Of a DNA stretch of 49,736 bases, positions 44,296-49,460 are shown one piece after another. The DNA is from a virus. Below the pieces are notes generated by a model. The model had not been told where the DNA came from. It was given only the letters and a program-made list of their open reading frames with translations, and made no database searches. The DNA lies in IMG/VR virus record IMGVR_UViG_3300030085_003375, positions 1 through 49,736 of that record, one strand, 5' to 3'. Position 1 is the first letter of the stretch. Each line of letters opens with the position of its first letter. Made by a program: the position numbers and the translations under genes.

Positions 44296-44315
44296 ACAAT
44301 TCACGAAGTGGCATA
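44291..44315 (+). repeat. Direct repeat copy 2 (GGTGGACA...AAGTGGCATA)
   Basis: Second copy of the 25-bp repeat. Its first bases overlap one arm of the terminator stem, so one copy may have provided the stem sequence. Confidence 0.6.
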
Positions 44316-44320
44316 TAACA

Positions 44321-44473
44321 TCACCATAAGTCAACTTCCTTGGTGGTAACATACACTGACTCATCACCTTCTAGACTTAGAATATCATTCCAATCGAATG
44401 ATTCTAGGTCTAAATCATCATAACACTCAATATCTAATGTAACACGAACCGTGCGCTTTGTATGTGTTAACAT
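44321..44473 (-). CDS. Small acidic protein (50 aa)
   Basis: 50 codons starting MLTHTKRTVRVTLDIECYDD, followed by LDLESFDWNDILSLEGDESV. The pattern of a beta-strand followed by acidic LDLE/LEGDE segments matches a small cyanophage family I recognise but cannot name. It has an extended -10 promoter (TGATATAAT at 44503-44511) 30 bp upstream, no clear Shine-Dalgarno sequence, and a strong terminator behind it, so it is a single-gene transcript. Confidence 0.68.
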   Translation of the reverse strand: MLTHTKRTVRVTLDIECYDDLDLESFDWNDILSLEGDESVYVTTKEVDLW

Positions 44474-44502
44474 GGCGGGCGAGATGTGTGTATGTGTACT
44501 AG

Positions 44503-44511
44503 ATTATATCA
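44503..44511 (-). promoter_or_regulatory. Extended -10 promoter TGATATAAT overlapping a stop codon
   Basis: TGATATAAT on the minus strand, with TG-N before a perfect TATAAT. The TGA is the stop codon of the Asp/Tyr-rich frame. The same arrangement occurs at 47861-47869. Confidence 0.6.
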
Positions 44512-44694
44512 CGCATAATGCTTATACGCAAGCGCATCATAATCTTGCGCATCGCGTGCATATTCCTCGTCGAGATCCTCATCTAGATGTGTAGATGCGT
44601 TCGCGAATGATTGCACCCACATATCATATGTCTCGTCGAGATCATGTGCATAATCATGCGTATATGTATAGTCGAGATCGTAATCGTCGTACAT
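44509..44694 (-). CDS. Asp/Tyr-rich peptide partly encoded by the CTCGTCGAG repeats (61 aa)
   Basis: 61 codons starting MYDDYDLDYTYTHDYAHDLD, then ETYDMWVQSFANASTHLDED and LDEEYARDAQDYDALAYKHY. Asp and Tyr together make up close to half of it. The repeat unit read on the minus strand (ATCTCGACGAG) encodes D-L-D-E. A GAGG ribosome-binding site, itself made of a repeat unit, sits four bases before the ATG. It is strongly acidic, so a DNA-mimic-like role is conceivable but unsupported. It could also be a chance frame through the repeat array. Confidence 0.5.
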   Translation of the reverse strand: MYDDYDLDYTYTHDYAHDLDETYDMWVQSFANASTHLDEDLDEEYARDAQDYDALAYKHYA

Positions 44695-44825
44695 AATCCT
44701 CGTCGAGATTCTTGTGTATTGTAGCAGATATATCGTCGAGATGCAAGTCTAGTCGAGATTGTATTCTCGTCTAGCTATAAGTCTCGTCGAGATTCATAAC
44801 GTTTATTTATAAAACTCGTCGAGAA
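44566..44825. repeat. Array of about ten CTCGTCGAGAT units, spacing near multiples of 16-17 bp
   Basis: Near-palindromic units (CTCG-T-CGAG core, usually followed by AT or ATT) begin at 44566, 44632, 44668 (degenerate), 44683 (degenerate), 44699, 44732, 44749, 44766 (CTCGTCTAG), 44783 and 44815. Distances are 66, 36, 15, 16, 33, 17, 17, 17 and 32 bp, most close to 16-17 bp or a multiple. The array spans the end of the Asp/Tyr-rich frame and the non-coding DNA upstream of it. The shape is that of an iteron or multi-site operator, not of a CRISPR. Confidence 0.75.
44804..44811 (-). promoter_or_regulatory. Late-type octamer TATAAATA inside the repeat array
   Basis: Perfect T4-type late -10 octamer between two repeat units, pointing towards the Asp/Tyr-rich frame, 110 bp upstream of its start. 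The distance is larger than at the other late promoters (18-29 bp), so its use is uncertain. Confidence 0.45.
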
Positions 44826-44863
44826 AATGTGTGGGTTCTCTGATTTTTCGCCGTCCCTGGGGG

Positions 44864-44917
44864 TTGACGAACTGCGCGTCTTATGATACGCTCGCTAAAC
44901 TCACAACACCCAGGAGG
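44864..44917 (+). promoter_or_regulatory. Orphan plus-strand promoter and Shine-Dalgarno sequence
   Basis: TTGACG (44864-44869), 17 bp, TACGCT (44887-44892; TATGAT overlaps at 44882-44887) and AGGAGG (44912-44917), then TTTCTACACATAATAA with no start codon. It is the only promoter-plus-ribosome-site pattern I see on the plus strand and may be the remnant of a lost gene. Confidence 0.35.
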
Positions 44918-45024
44918 TTTCTACACATAATAACCACGAAGTTACTCTGTAGATACTCCCCAGCAACTCCCCAGTTACTTTAACAATAAAAAAGCAGTTT
45001 TATATTTATTTGTATATTAAAAAC

Positions 45025-45219
45025 CTATTTTTTAATCTCTTTTGTATCAACGGATACACATTCTACTGGATTCCAATGCCTAACCACCCCAGACACAATG
45101 AAGGAGTTAGTAATCATATAACCCAACAAAATAAGGGTACGAATAACAGCAACTGCATCTGCTTCTCTGTTACTCTTACCCTCTTTTGTACCTAATGCTT
45201 TACACCAAATCTTCCACAT
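45025..45219 (-). CDS. Small membrane protein (64 aa)
   Basis: 64 aa starting MWKIWCKALGTKEGKSNREA with one hydrophobic segment (VAVIRTLILLGYMITNSFIV, residues about 23-42), so probably a single-pass membrane protein. The pattern WCKALG...READ...IRT...YMITNSFIVSGVVRHW matches a small cyanophage family I recognise. It begins 3 bp after the 216-aa gene stop and is probably cotranscribed with it. Confidence 0.72.
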   Translation of the reverse strand: MWKIWCKALGTKEGKSNREADAVAVIRTLILLGYMITNSFIVSGVVRHWNPVECVSVDTKEIKK

Positions 45220-45222
45220 TCA

Positions 45223-45873
45223 CTATGCCAATCCTTTCTTACTCTTCAATATATCTAATGGTTTCTTTGGTTTAGGATCTTGCAACTGTTTGTACTGGTA
45301 GAGTAACTTAGCATCCTTATGCTTATTCTCTTCCCTTATAGGTCTCTCTGCAATCCCTTCTTTGTTTCTACCATAATCTAAAATATCCTTCTCAGTTTGT
45401 TGTGTCTTTCTATTCTTCTTTGCTTTCCCTACCTTCTTCATTAAATCAGCAACTCTTGCTTTCTCACTATCAGACAATCCTGTCTCCCTATTAGTAATCG
45501 CTAAGGTATTACCTTTTCTCAATGAATCAATAACTTGGTTCGCTGCTCTCTCTAACCTAGGGTCAACCTTTTCCCTATCAGGTTTCTTAGCAGTAGGAAC
45601 ATTCTCTGCATTTGGTTTACTTACAGGAGTGTTTTCCCGTGCTCTACGTTGTGCCTCTGCTCTTCTATCTTCACGCGCTTGTCTTCTCTGTGCTTCTCCT
45701 GGTGTTAATCTTCCTCCCCTTTGTCTTGCCTTGAATCTATCACTAGCATCAGACTTCATCATCCCTTTCAGGATATTAGCGCCCGCACCTAAAGCAGGTA
45801 TTACATATGGCGCTGCTTTTAATGCAGGCAATGCTAACACCGCTGCTTCATTGAACTTCTTATATGTCTTCAT
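45223..45873 (-). CDS. Basic protein with hydrophobic N-terminus (216 aa)
   Basis: Starts MKTYKKFNEAAVLALPALKA with an Ala/Pro-rich hydrophobic segment (APYVIPALGAGANILKGMM), then a strongly basic part (GEAQRRQAREDRRAEAQRRA) and Lys-rich helices. It resembles small virion-associated or core proteins of cyanophages that start MKT/YxxF. The hydrophobic segment recalls the one in the 612-aa protein. A TCTAAATA octamer 47 bp upstream could be a weak late promoter. Function unknown. Confidence 0.68.
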   Translation of the reverse strand: MKTYKKFNEAAVLALPALKAAPYVIPALGAGANILKGMMKSDASDRFKARQRGGRLTPGEAQRRQAREDRRAEAQRRARENTPVSKPNAENVPTAKKPDREKVDPRLERAANQVIDSLRKGNTLAITNRETGLSDSEKARVADLMKKVGKAKKNRKTQQTEKDILDYGRNKEGIAERPIREENKHKDAKLLYQYKQLQDPKPKKPLDILKSKKGLA

Positions 45874-45919
45874 AGGTGGAAAATTAGGGCGCTACCCAAC
45901 TCGTAAGAAACCTCGGAAG

Positions 45920-45927
45920 TATTTAGA
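45920..45927 (-). promoter_or_regulatory. Weak late-type octamer TCTAAATA upstream of the 216-aa gene
   Basis: Seven of eight bases match TATAAATA, 47 bp before the ATG at 45873 and just after the stop of the 119-aa gene. Confidence 0.35.
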
Positions 45928-45929
45928 AA

Positions 45930-46289
45930 TTACTGAGGATCTGAGTATCTACCTTTTTGAGACTTGTAAGAGTCAATGTCTACTGGATCTCTCCTATTCT
46001 TGATGTATTGGAGTTCTTCCCAATACTGAGGATAACAAACAACTAAACAATGAATCTTCTTGTGCTTTTCATTCTTTGTGTACTCACACTTGGGTTTATC
46101 CTTTACAGAAACTTCAATCGTGATGTAATGCTCACTGTAGAAATAAACCCACCCTTCTGTAACTCTTCCTAGTGAATCAACCCACCTTACATAATCATCA
46201 ACTCTAGGTGAATAAGAGTTGTTCAAGGGGGTTGAAGTTGAGTTGCATTGCTGTGTAGGGGGTGGTGTTACTGAAGTCAACTGGATCAC
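45930..46289 (-). CDS. Conserved small phage protein (119 aa), SH3-like
   Basis: 119 aa. The core RVDDYVRWVDSLGRVTEGWV is followed by YFYSEHYITIEVSVKDKPKC and EYTKNEKHKKIHCLVVCYPQ, a pattern I recognise from T4-like cyanophages; the strand order suggests a small beta-barrel (SH3-like) fold, which is inference. The first 28 residues (MIQLTSVTPPPTQQCNST) are low-complexity and overlap the end of the next upstream gene by 86 bp in another frame. The start may be later, but no nearer ATG exists before DDYVRW. Confidence 0.72.
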   Translation of the reverse strand: MIQLTSVTPPPTQQCNSTSTPLNNSYSPRVDDYVRWVDSLGRVTEGWVYFYSEHYITIEVSVKDKPKCEYTKNEKHKKIHCLVVCYPQYWEELQYIKNRRDPVDIDSYKSQKGRYSDPQ

Positions 46290-46527
46290 CTACTTTGTTT
46301 GAATTGATTGGGGCGTAGTATTGTTGTTTCTTTGGATTGTAGAATCCCCAGATACAACGAACATCATTACCATCATTGTAAACAAACCCAGGGTTGCATA
46401 CAGTCCAAATTGCAAGAATAGAAGCGTTCTTGCGAACGACCTCGTATCTGTATCCTTTTGGTGCATCATGGTTGAACTCAATTTCTTTCAGGGACGGCAC
46501 GGAGTCTGCTTGGATTCTTTTCATCAT
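46204..46527 (-). CDS. Conserved small phage protein (107 aa)
   Basis: Start taken at the ATG at 46527; a TTG six bases upstream gives a longer frame. The sequence continues MKRIQADSVPSLKEIEFNHD, has WGFYNPKKQQYYAPINSNKV near residue 63, and ends SNTTPYTAMQLNFNPLEQLL. The C-terminal motif is shared with a cyanophage family I recognise. It overlaps the 57-aa gene by 50 bp and the 119-aa gene by 86 bp in other frames, so translation of the three is probably coupled. Function unknown. Confidence 0.7.
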   Translation of the reverse strand: MMKRIQADSVPSLKEIEFNHDAPKGYRYEVVRKNASILAIWTVCNPGFVYNDGNDVRCIWGFYNPKKQQYYAPINSNKVGDPVDFSNTTPYTAMQLNFNPLEQLLFT

Positions 46528-46651
46528 GATCAATCAACCATTGTAGAGTTTCTTTTGTTTTCTCTTTATCCATTCCTTGGAAACGTTCATCAACCAATGT
46601 CCATCCACTGGTGCATAACTCTTCAATTCGATAAGTGCGTTCGTCAGTCAT
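46478..46651 (-). CDS. Conserved small phage protein (57 aa)
   Basis: 57 codons starting MTDERTYRIEELCTSGWTLV, followed by DERFQGMDKEKTKETLQWLI and ending NPSRLRAVPERN. The motif YRIEELCTSGW...L...KE...L...G.NP.RLR.V is typical of a small cyanophage family. It shares ATGA with the stop of the 67-aa gene and overlaps the following gene by 50 bp. Confidence 0.75.
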   Translation of the reverse strand: MTDERTYRIEELCTSGWTLVDERFQGMDKEKTKETLQWLIDHDEKNPSRLRAVPERN

Positions 46652-46851
46652 TCTTCCACTACCTTGATTTTACATGGATTGTAATGTGGTGCTCCGTCAA
46701 TACCACCGTGACTAATTAAATACTCTCTTCGTTCTTGTGCTGCTTGTTCATTTAATCCAGTTTCAACATCTGTCCAACGTGGGTCAGTTACATTAGGAAC
46801 TCCATCATTGCAGTTCACATTGTTAGGTAAACTGATAATTTTGTACGGCAT
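46648..46851 (-). CDS. Small phage protein (67 aa)
   Basis: Starts MPYKIISLPNNVNCNDGVPN and contains DVETGLNEQAAQERREYLIS. Good AAGGAG ribosome-binding site eight bases before the ATG. Its TGA overlaps the next ATG (ATGA). Function unknown; looks conserved among cyanophages. Confidence 0.7.
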   Translation of the reverse strand: MPYKIISLPNNVNCNDGVPNVTDPRWTDVETGLNEQAAQERREYLISHGGIDGAPHYNPCKIKVVEE

Positions 46852-46861
46852 TTAATTCTCC

Positions 46862-47095
46862 TTAAGTTGTAAAAGCGTCGATAATAGCAGACTCATACTC
46901 ATCTACCAAAGCAAACTTTTGAGCCTTTAGTATATTAGGCATGATACGATCTTCATACCCAGGGTGATTTAATCCTTCTTCTTCAGCACACAATTCAAAT
47001 GCTTCAGCGTCAGATCCAGCAATCAAGTTTACAACTCCACCATATTCAGATTGTGGAAACGGCACCCAGTAATCAACAATGTAAAGTGTTTTCAT
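46862..47095 (-). CDS. Small phage protein (77 aa)
   Basis: Starts MKTLYIVDYWVPFPQSEYGG, with an acidic helical part (AGSDAEAFELCAEEEGLNHP). A beta-alpha pattern without a catalytic motif, of the kind seen in small cyanophage early proteins. Its ATG overlaps the stop of the 61-aa gene (ATGA). Confidence 0.72.
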   Translation of the reverse strand: MKTLYIVDYWVPFPQSEYGGVVNLIAGSDAEAFELCAEEEGLNHPGYEDRIMPNILKAQKFALVDEYESAIIDAFTT

Positions 47096-47277
47096 TCCTC
47101 TGTTTGAGTTGGTTTAATTTTATCAGCGATTGTGAGATTAGTCAACTGTCGCTCAAGTTCATAAAACACTGGGTTCAGGTGCATAAACATGTACTGTCTA
47201 TACTCATTGTCTTTAATCAACTCAATGATGTTTTCAACTTGATACTTTGCTAGGATTAACTTTGTGATGTCATCCAT
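47092..47277 (-). CDS. Small helical phage protein (61 aa)
   Basis: Starts MDDITKLILAKYQVENIIEL and continues IKDNEYRQYMFMHLNPVFYE. The pattern is all-helical with NEYRQYMFMHL, which I recognise as a conserved cyanophage element. Overlaps the 53-aa gene by 8 bp. Function unknown. Confidence 0.72.
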   Translation of the reverse strand: MDDITKLILAKYQVENIIELIKDNEYRQYMFMHLNPVFYELERQLTNLTIADKIKPTQTEE

Positions 47278-47431
47278 GACGCAATCGGTCCTCGTACATT
47301 TTTATCTTATCCATCAATTTATAATGGTTGACGCTTGGGGCAATAGATTCGCGACCTTGAGCAATAGTATAAGAACTGGTAGAACGTAAAACATGATTCA
47401 AATACTTCAATTCTTCAGCATCAAAATTCAT
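47270..47431 (-). CDS. Small helical phage protein (53 aa)
   Basis: 53 codons starting MNFDAEELKYLNHVLRSTSS, then APSVNHYKLMDKIKMYEDRL. It contains the HYKLMDKIK helix and is overlapped at both ends by neighbouring genes (4 and 8 bp), as expected of a real member of the packed cluster. Function unknown. Confidence 0.68.
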   Translation of the reverse strand: MNFDAEELKYLNHVLRSTSSYTIAQGRESIAPSVNHYKLMDKIKMYEDRLRHG

Positions 47432-47649
47432 TGCACAAACTCCTCCAAATAATAATCAACAGTCACTTCAAGTTCTGCTGCTTTACGCTCATAGAACTCA
47501 TCCTTATATCTCTCCGCTTCTTTCCACTTTTGATGCGAATCAATCTCCGTTTCTGCATGTTGCATGAAATCATCAAATGCTTTGATGAATTGCTCAATGT
47601 CTTGGTCGTTCATGTAAAGTTCAGAAAGAGGGTTCACAGATTGGGTCAT
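47428..47649 (-). CDS. Small acidic helical phage protein (73 aa)
   Basis: Start taken at 47649 (MTQSVNPLSELYMNDQDIEQ) because GGAG lies six bases upstream; the longer frame to 47685 has no such site. It continues with charged helices (FIKAFDDFMQHAETEIDSHQ, then KWKEAERYKDEFYERKAAEL). It overlaps the upstream 70-aa gene by 29 bp. Function unknown. Confidence 0.68.
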   Translation of the reverse strand: MTQSVNPLSELYMNDQDIEQFIKAFDDFMQHAETEIDSHQKWKEAERYKDEFYERKAAELEVTVDYYLEEFVQ

Positions 47650-47833
47650 TTTCAACTCCACAAATTGAGTCATCCATTTCATCATAGATCTCCTTCAGTC
47701 GATTGTAAAGTGAAGGAGCACTGCCGTAATGTTTGGCAATCATGTTCTCATCTCCAAACTCTAATAGTTGTAGAGCAGAAAGTAAAACTCCAATCTCTTG
47801 GACATTCAATGATACTTTCTTTTCCTGAGTCAT
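47621..47833 (-). CDS. Small conserved helical protein with own promoter (70 aa)
   Basis: Starts MTQEKKVSLNVQEIGVLLSA and continues LQLLEFGDENMIAKHYGSAP with SLYNRLKEIYDEMDDS. The VSLNVQEIxVLLSALQxLE and GSxPSLYNRLK motifs are those of a small cyanophage family. The extended -10 promoter at 47861-47869 lies 28 bp upstream, so it begins a transcript running into the packed cluster. Function unknown. Confidence 0.75.
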   Translation of the reverse strand: MTQEKKVSLNVQEIGVLLSALQLLEFGDENMIAKHYGSAPSLYNRLKEIYDEMDDSICGVENDPICEPSF

Positions 47834-47860
47834 CTTACTTACTTAAACTCTACAACTCTA

Positions 47861-47869
47861 ATTATATCA
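47861..47869 (-). promoter_or_regulatory. Extended -10 promoter TGATATAAT overlapping a stop codon
   Basis: The TGA of this TGATATAAT is the stop of the preceding gene. It is followed by TAGAG and the ATG at 47833. It is nearly the same 14-bp arrangement (GTGATATAATYTAG-like) as at 44503-44511. Confidence 0.65.
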
Positions 47870-48043
47870 CATCAATCGCTGCAAGTCTTCCACCGCACCT
47901 TGCATTGCTGACCGTGCAAATCCTGTTGCGTAGGGCCAACCTTCATCCTCTTTCTCTGGTGCAGTGTGACACACATTGATCGCATCTTGCAAACGTCCGA
48001 TGATAAGGTCAAGTTCCTGCTTGGTCACATTCATCTCACACAT
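47867..48043 (-). CDS. Small phage protein (58 aa)
   Basis: Starts MCEMNVTKQELDLIIGRLQD; a second ATG three codons later is also possible. The first is preferred because GGAG lies ten bases upstream and a short overlap with the preceding gene results. It continues GWPYATGFARSAMQGAVEDL. Two helices joined by a Tyr/Gly-rich turn. I recognise the family but know no function. Confidence 0.7.
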   Translation of the reverse strand: MCEMNVTKQELDLIIGRLQDAINVCHTAPEKEDEGWPYATGFARSAMQGAVEDLQRLM

Positions 48044-48188
48044 TGATCAGTTGCTCCTGTTGTTGACGAAGAAAAGAAATGGTTTCGTTGATGTCGTTGA
48101 CTTCTTGGAGAAGTTTCAACTTACGTTTGGACAATTCAATGATACTCTTATCAAGTTCACCGATACGAAGTTCGCGTTGTGGAGTCAT
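48036..48188 (-). CDS. Small coiled-coil protein (50 aa)
   Basis: 50 codons starting MTPQRELRIGELDKSIIELS and continuing KRKLKLLQEVNDINETISFL, a clear heptad coiled coil. It overlaps the next gene by 8 bp. Probably oligomeric; function unknown. Confidence 0.68.
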   Translation of the reverse strand: MTPQRELRIGELDKSIIELSKRKLKLLQEVNDINETISFLRQQQEQLINV

Positions 48189-48191
48189 GAT

Positions 48192-48488
48192 TCAATCAAA
48201 AGACCATGCGTCATATTCTTGTTGCATTACTATATGCTGCTCCTCAGTTACTTCATCCACACACTCTTGAATCACAGCGTAAATGTGATCAATGTTCCCG
48301 ACTTCATCAAAGATACGCTCAATGACTTCAGGATCTTCTACATTGTTTTCATAATCAATCTCACCATCTTCATCCTTCAAATGACAATCGTGCTTGGTGT
48401 AAATCCACGCGGCACAATCTGCATCTTCACCCTGTTGTTCAATCAGTTTGTTGACTCGCTCTTGAAGTTGTTTGAGAGTGTAGTTCAT
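48192..48488 (-). CDS. Conserved acidic phage protein (98 aa)
   Basis: Starts MNYTLKQLQERVNKLIEQQG and contains CAAWIYTKHDCHLKDEDGEI and RIFDEVGNIDHIYAVIQECV, with the Cys/Tyr/Asp pattern GEDADCAAWIYTKxD known to me from cyanophages. Acidic overall. Stop shared with the next gene's start region. Function unknown. Confidence 0.75.
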   Translation of the reverse strand: MNYTLKQLQERVNKLIEQQGEDADCAAWIYTKHDCHLKDEDGEIDYENNVEDPEVIERIFDEVGNIDHIYAVIQECVDEVTEEQHIVMQQEYDAWSFD

Positions 48489-48676
48489 CAGTTGGCGGGA
48501 GTGATTTCGTACTCAGTGAAGTTTGGGTATTGTTGTTCTACCCACTTGGACAACTTTGCGTTCTGTGCTTTAACTCCTTTGGATGTTTTTGGTGTGGTGG
48601 GCATTGTCTTGTAAAAAGAACAAATGCCCTCATCAGTTGTTACATTGATGATGTAAGTTGCTGCTGTTGTCTCCAT
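48488..48676 (-). CDS. Small phage protein (62 aa)
   Basis: ATG at 48676 chosen (METTAATYIINVTTDEGICS); a TTG precedes it in frame. It has a beta-rich N-terminus and a helical middle (TSKGVKAQNAKLSKWVEQQY). Overlaps the neighbour by 1 bp (TGATG), so translation is coupled. Function unknown. Confidence 0.68.
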   Translation of the reverse strand: METTAATYIINVTTDEGICSFYKTMPTTPKTSKGVKAQNAKLSKWVEQQYPNFTEYEITPAN

Positions 48677-48918
48677 CAAACAAGTGCCTCCATTCTGATA
48701 CCTTGCTCAGCAAATGCGTCAGCGACGAGACCACATAGAGCATTGACTTCAAAGTCACTCATCTCCCATAGTTCGCCAACAATCTCAATCTGCTCCTGAA
48801 TGTTTTCGGAAACAGTCAGCATTGCGGTGATTTGTTCTTGATTCATGTCAACAGAAGAAGTCATTTCGTTTTCCCAGAAGTCAACCCAGTCAGCAGTAGT
48901 TGCAGCAGTGATGGTCAT
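48676..48918 (-). CDS. Small acidic phage protein (80 aa)
   Basis: Starts MTITAATTADWVDFWENEMT and continues DMNQEQITAMLTVSENIQEQ and EIVGELWEMSDFEVNALCGL. Mainly helical and very acidic. Its ATG overlaps the stop of the 61-aa gene. Function unknown. Confidence 0.68.
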   Translation of the reverse strand: MTITAATTADWVDFWENEMTSSVDMNQEQITAMLTVSENIQEQIEIVGELWEMSDFEVNALCGLVADAFAEQGIRMEALV

Positions 48919-49103
48919 TAGTAGTGTGCCTCAGAGGTGTCAAGTTGGTCAGACCATTTTGCAATGGCGTTGTAGCACTTGCTGTAGTCTACGAAGTCGG
49001 GACCAAACTCATAGAGGAAGTGAAAAGCATAATTGATGCGATTCTCAGGGATGGAAAGGTGATGGTCACGGTCGGCGCGGACTTCCTGAATCGTGCGGGT
49101 CAT
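48918..49103 (-). CDS. Small phage protein with strong promoter (61 aa)
   Basis: Starts MTRTIQEVRADRDHHLSIPE and continues YAFHFLYEFGPDFVDYSKCY. An AAGGAG ribosome-binding site eight bases upstream and a perfect TATAAT 24 bp upstream mark it as the head of a unit covering the 61-, 80-, 62- and 98-aa genes. Function unknown. Confidence 0.75.
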   Translation of the reverse strand: MTRTIQEVRADRDHHLSIPENRINYAFHFLYEFGPDFVDYSKCYNAIAKWSDQLDTSEAHY

Positions 49104-49126
49104 GCTCTCCTTTGCTTGTTGAACAT

Positions 49127-49161
49127 ATTATAGGGCATGGGAGGGGCAGTGGAACCCCTCC
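49127..49161 (-). promoter_or_regulatory. TATAAT promoter with upstream perfect hairpin
   Basis: TATAAT (49127-49132) is preceded on the minus strand by GGAGGGG-TTCCACTG-CCCCTCC, a perfect 7-bp stem (49140-49161), in place of a recognisable -35 box. The hairpin could end the upstream transcript or bind a regulator. Confidence 0.55.
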
Positions 49162-49173
49162 TGTACCACTTAC

Positions 49174-49404
49174 TCAACCGGCACTCCCCAGAAGGTTAGG
49201 AGCCCATGCGGTGATATACTCCTCGGGAGCACCTTCCACACAGGTGTAAGTATCCAACCACTCTGCATATTCTTCATACAATGCACGAACATTCTCTTTA
49301 TCTTCTTCTGTACCCATTTCAGTGTAGGTTCCTGCAAGTTCAAAAATATGTTCACACTGATTCTCAATCATTTCAACTCGTTGGTCGTCGGTGAACTCAA
49401 TCAT
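49174..49404 (-). CDS. Small acidic phage protein with own promoter (76 aa)
   Basis: Starts MIEFTDDQRVEMIENQCEHI and continues ELAGTYTEMGTEEDKENVRA, all helical and strongly acidic, ending AWAPNLLGSAG. GAGG lies six bases before the ATG and TATAAT (49431-49436) 27 bp before it. Function unknown. Confidence 0.72.
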   Translation of the reverse strand: MIEFTDDQRVEMIENQCEHIFELAGTYTEMGTEEDKENVRALYEEYAEWLDTYTCVEGAPEEYITAWAPNLLGSAG

Positions 49405-49430
49405 GAAACCTCTCTGTTGATTACTTTGTA

Positions 49431-49436
49431 ATTATA
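49431..49436 (-). promoter_or_regulatory. -10 box TATAAT of the 76-aa gene
   Basis: Perfect TATAAT preceded by GGGCGAACGCCC (inverted repeat GGGCG-AA-CGCCC), with no clear -35 box. Confidence 0.55.
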
Positions 49437-49460
49437 GCGTAGGGCGTTCGCCCTGGTGGA

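Larger units (their letters stand above)
44086..44320. other. Intergenic region with direct repeats and a terminator; weak 47-codon frame
   Basis: No convincing gene. It holds a possible -10 TATTGT (44099-44104), two 25-bp direct repeats (44132-44156 and 44291-44315, 22/25 identical) beginning GGTGGACA, a TCTTATAAGA palindrome near 44187-44196, and a strong terminator (44269-44295). A 47-codon minus frame (44096-44239, starting MYFRLQGYPAPRL) has no ribosome-binding site or family and is not called. Confidence 0.5.
44695..45024. other. 330-bp gene-free region: repeats, late octamer, orphan promoter-like sequence
   Basis: Holds six or more repeat units, a perfect late octamer TATAAATA on the minus strand (44804-44811), a plus-strand TTGACG-17-TACGCT promoter-like pair followed by AGGAGG but no start codon, and two direct CTCCCCAG copies near 44955-44975. 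No gene is supported. Confidence 0.55.

Noticed and set aside
44566-44825. CRISPR-like array
   Set aside because: Units are only 9-12 bp, near-palindromic, unevenly spaced and partly coding; spacers are too short and no cas gene is present.
44830-45020. Possible tRNA or small RNA gene
   Set aside because: I looked for a T-loop consensus and cloverleaf here and elsewhere and found none; a non-coding RNA cannot be excluded but is not supported.
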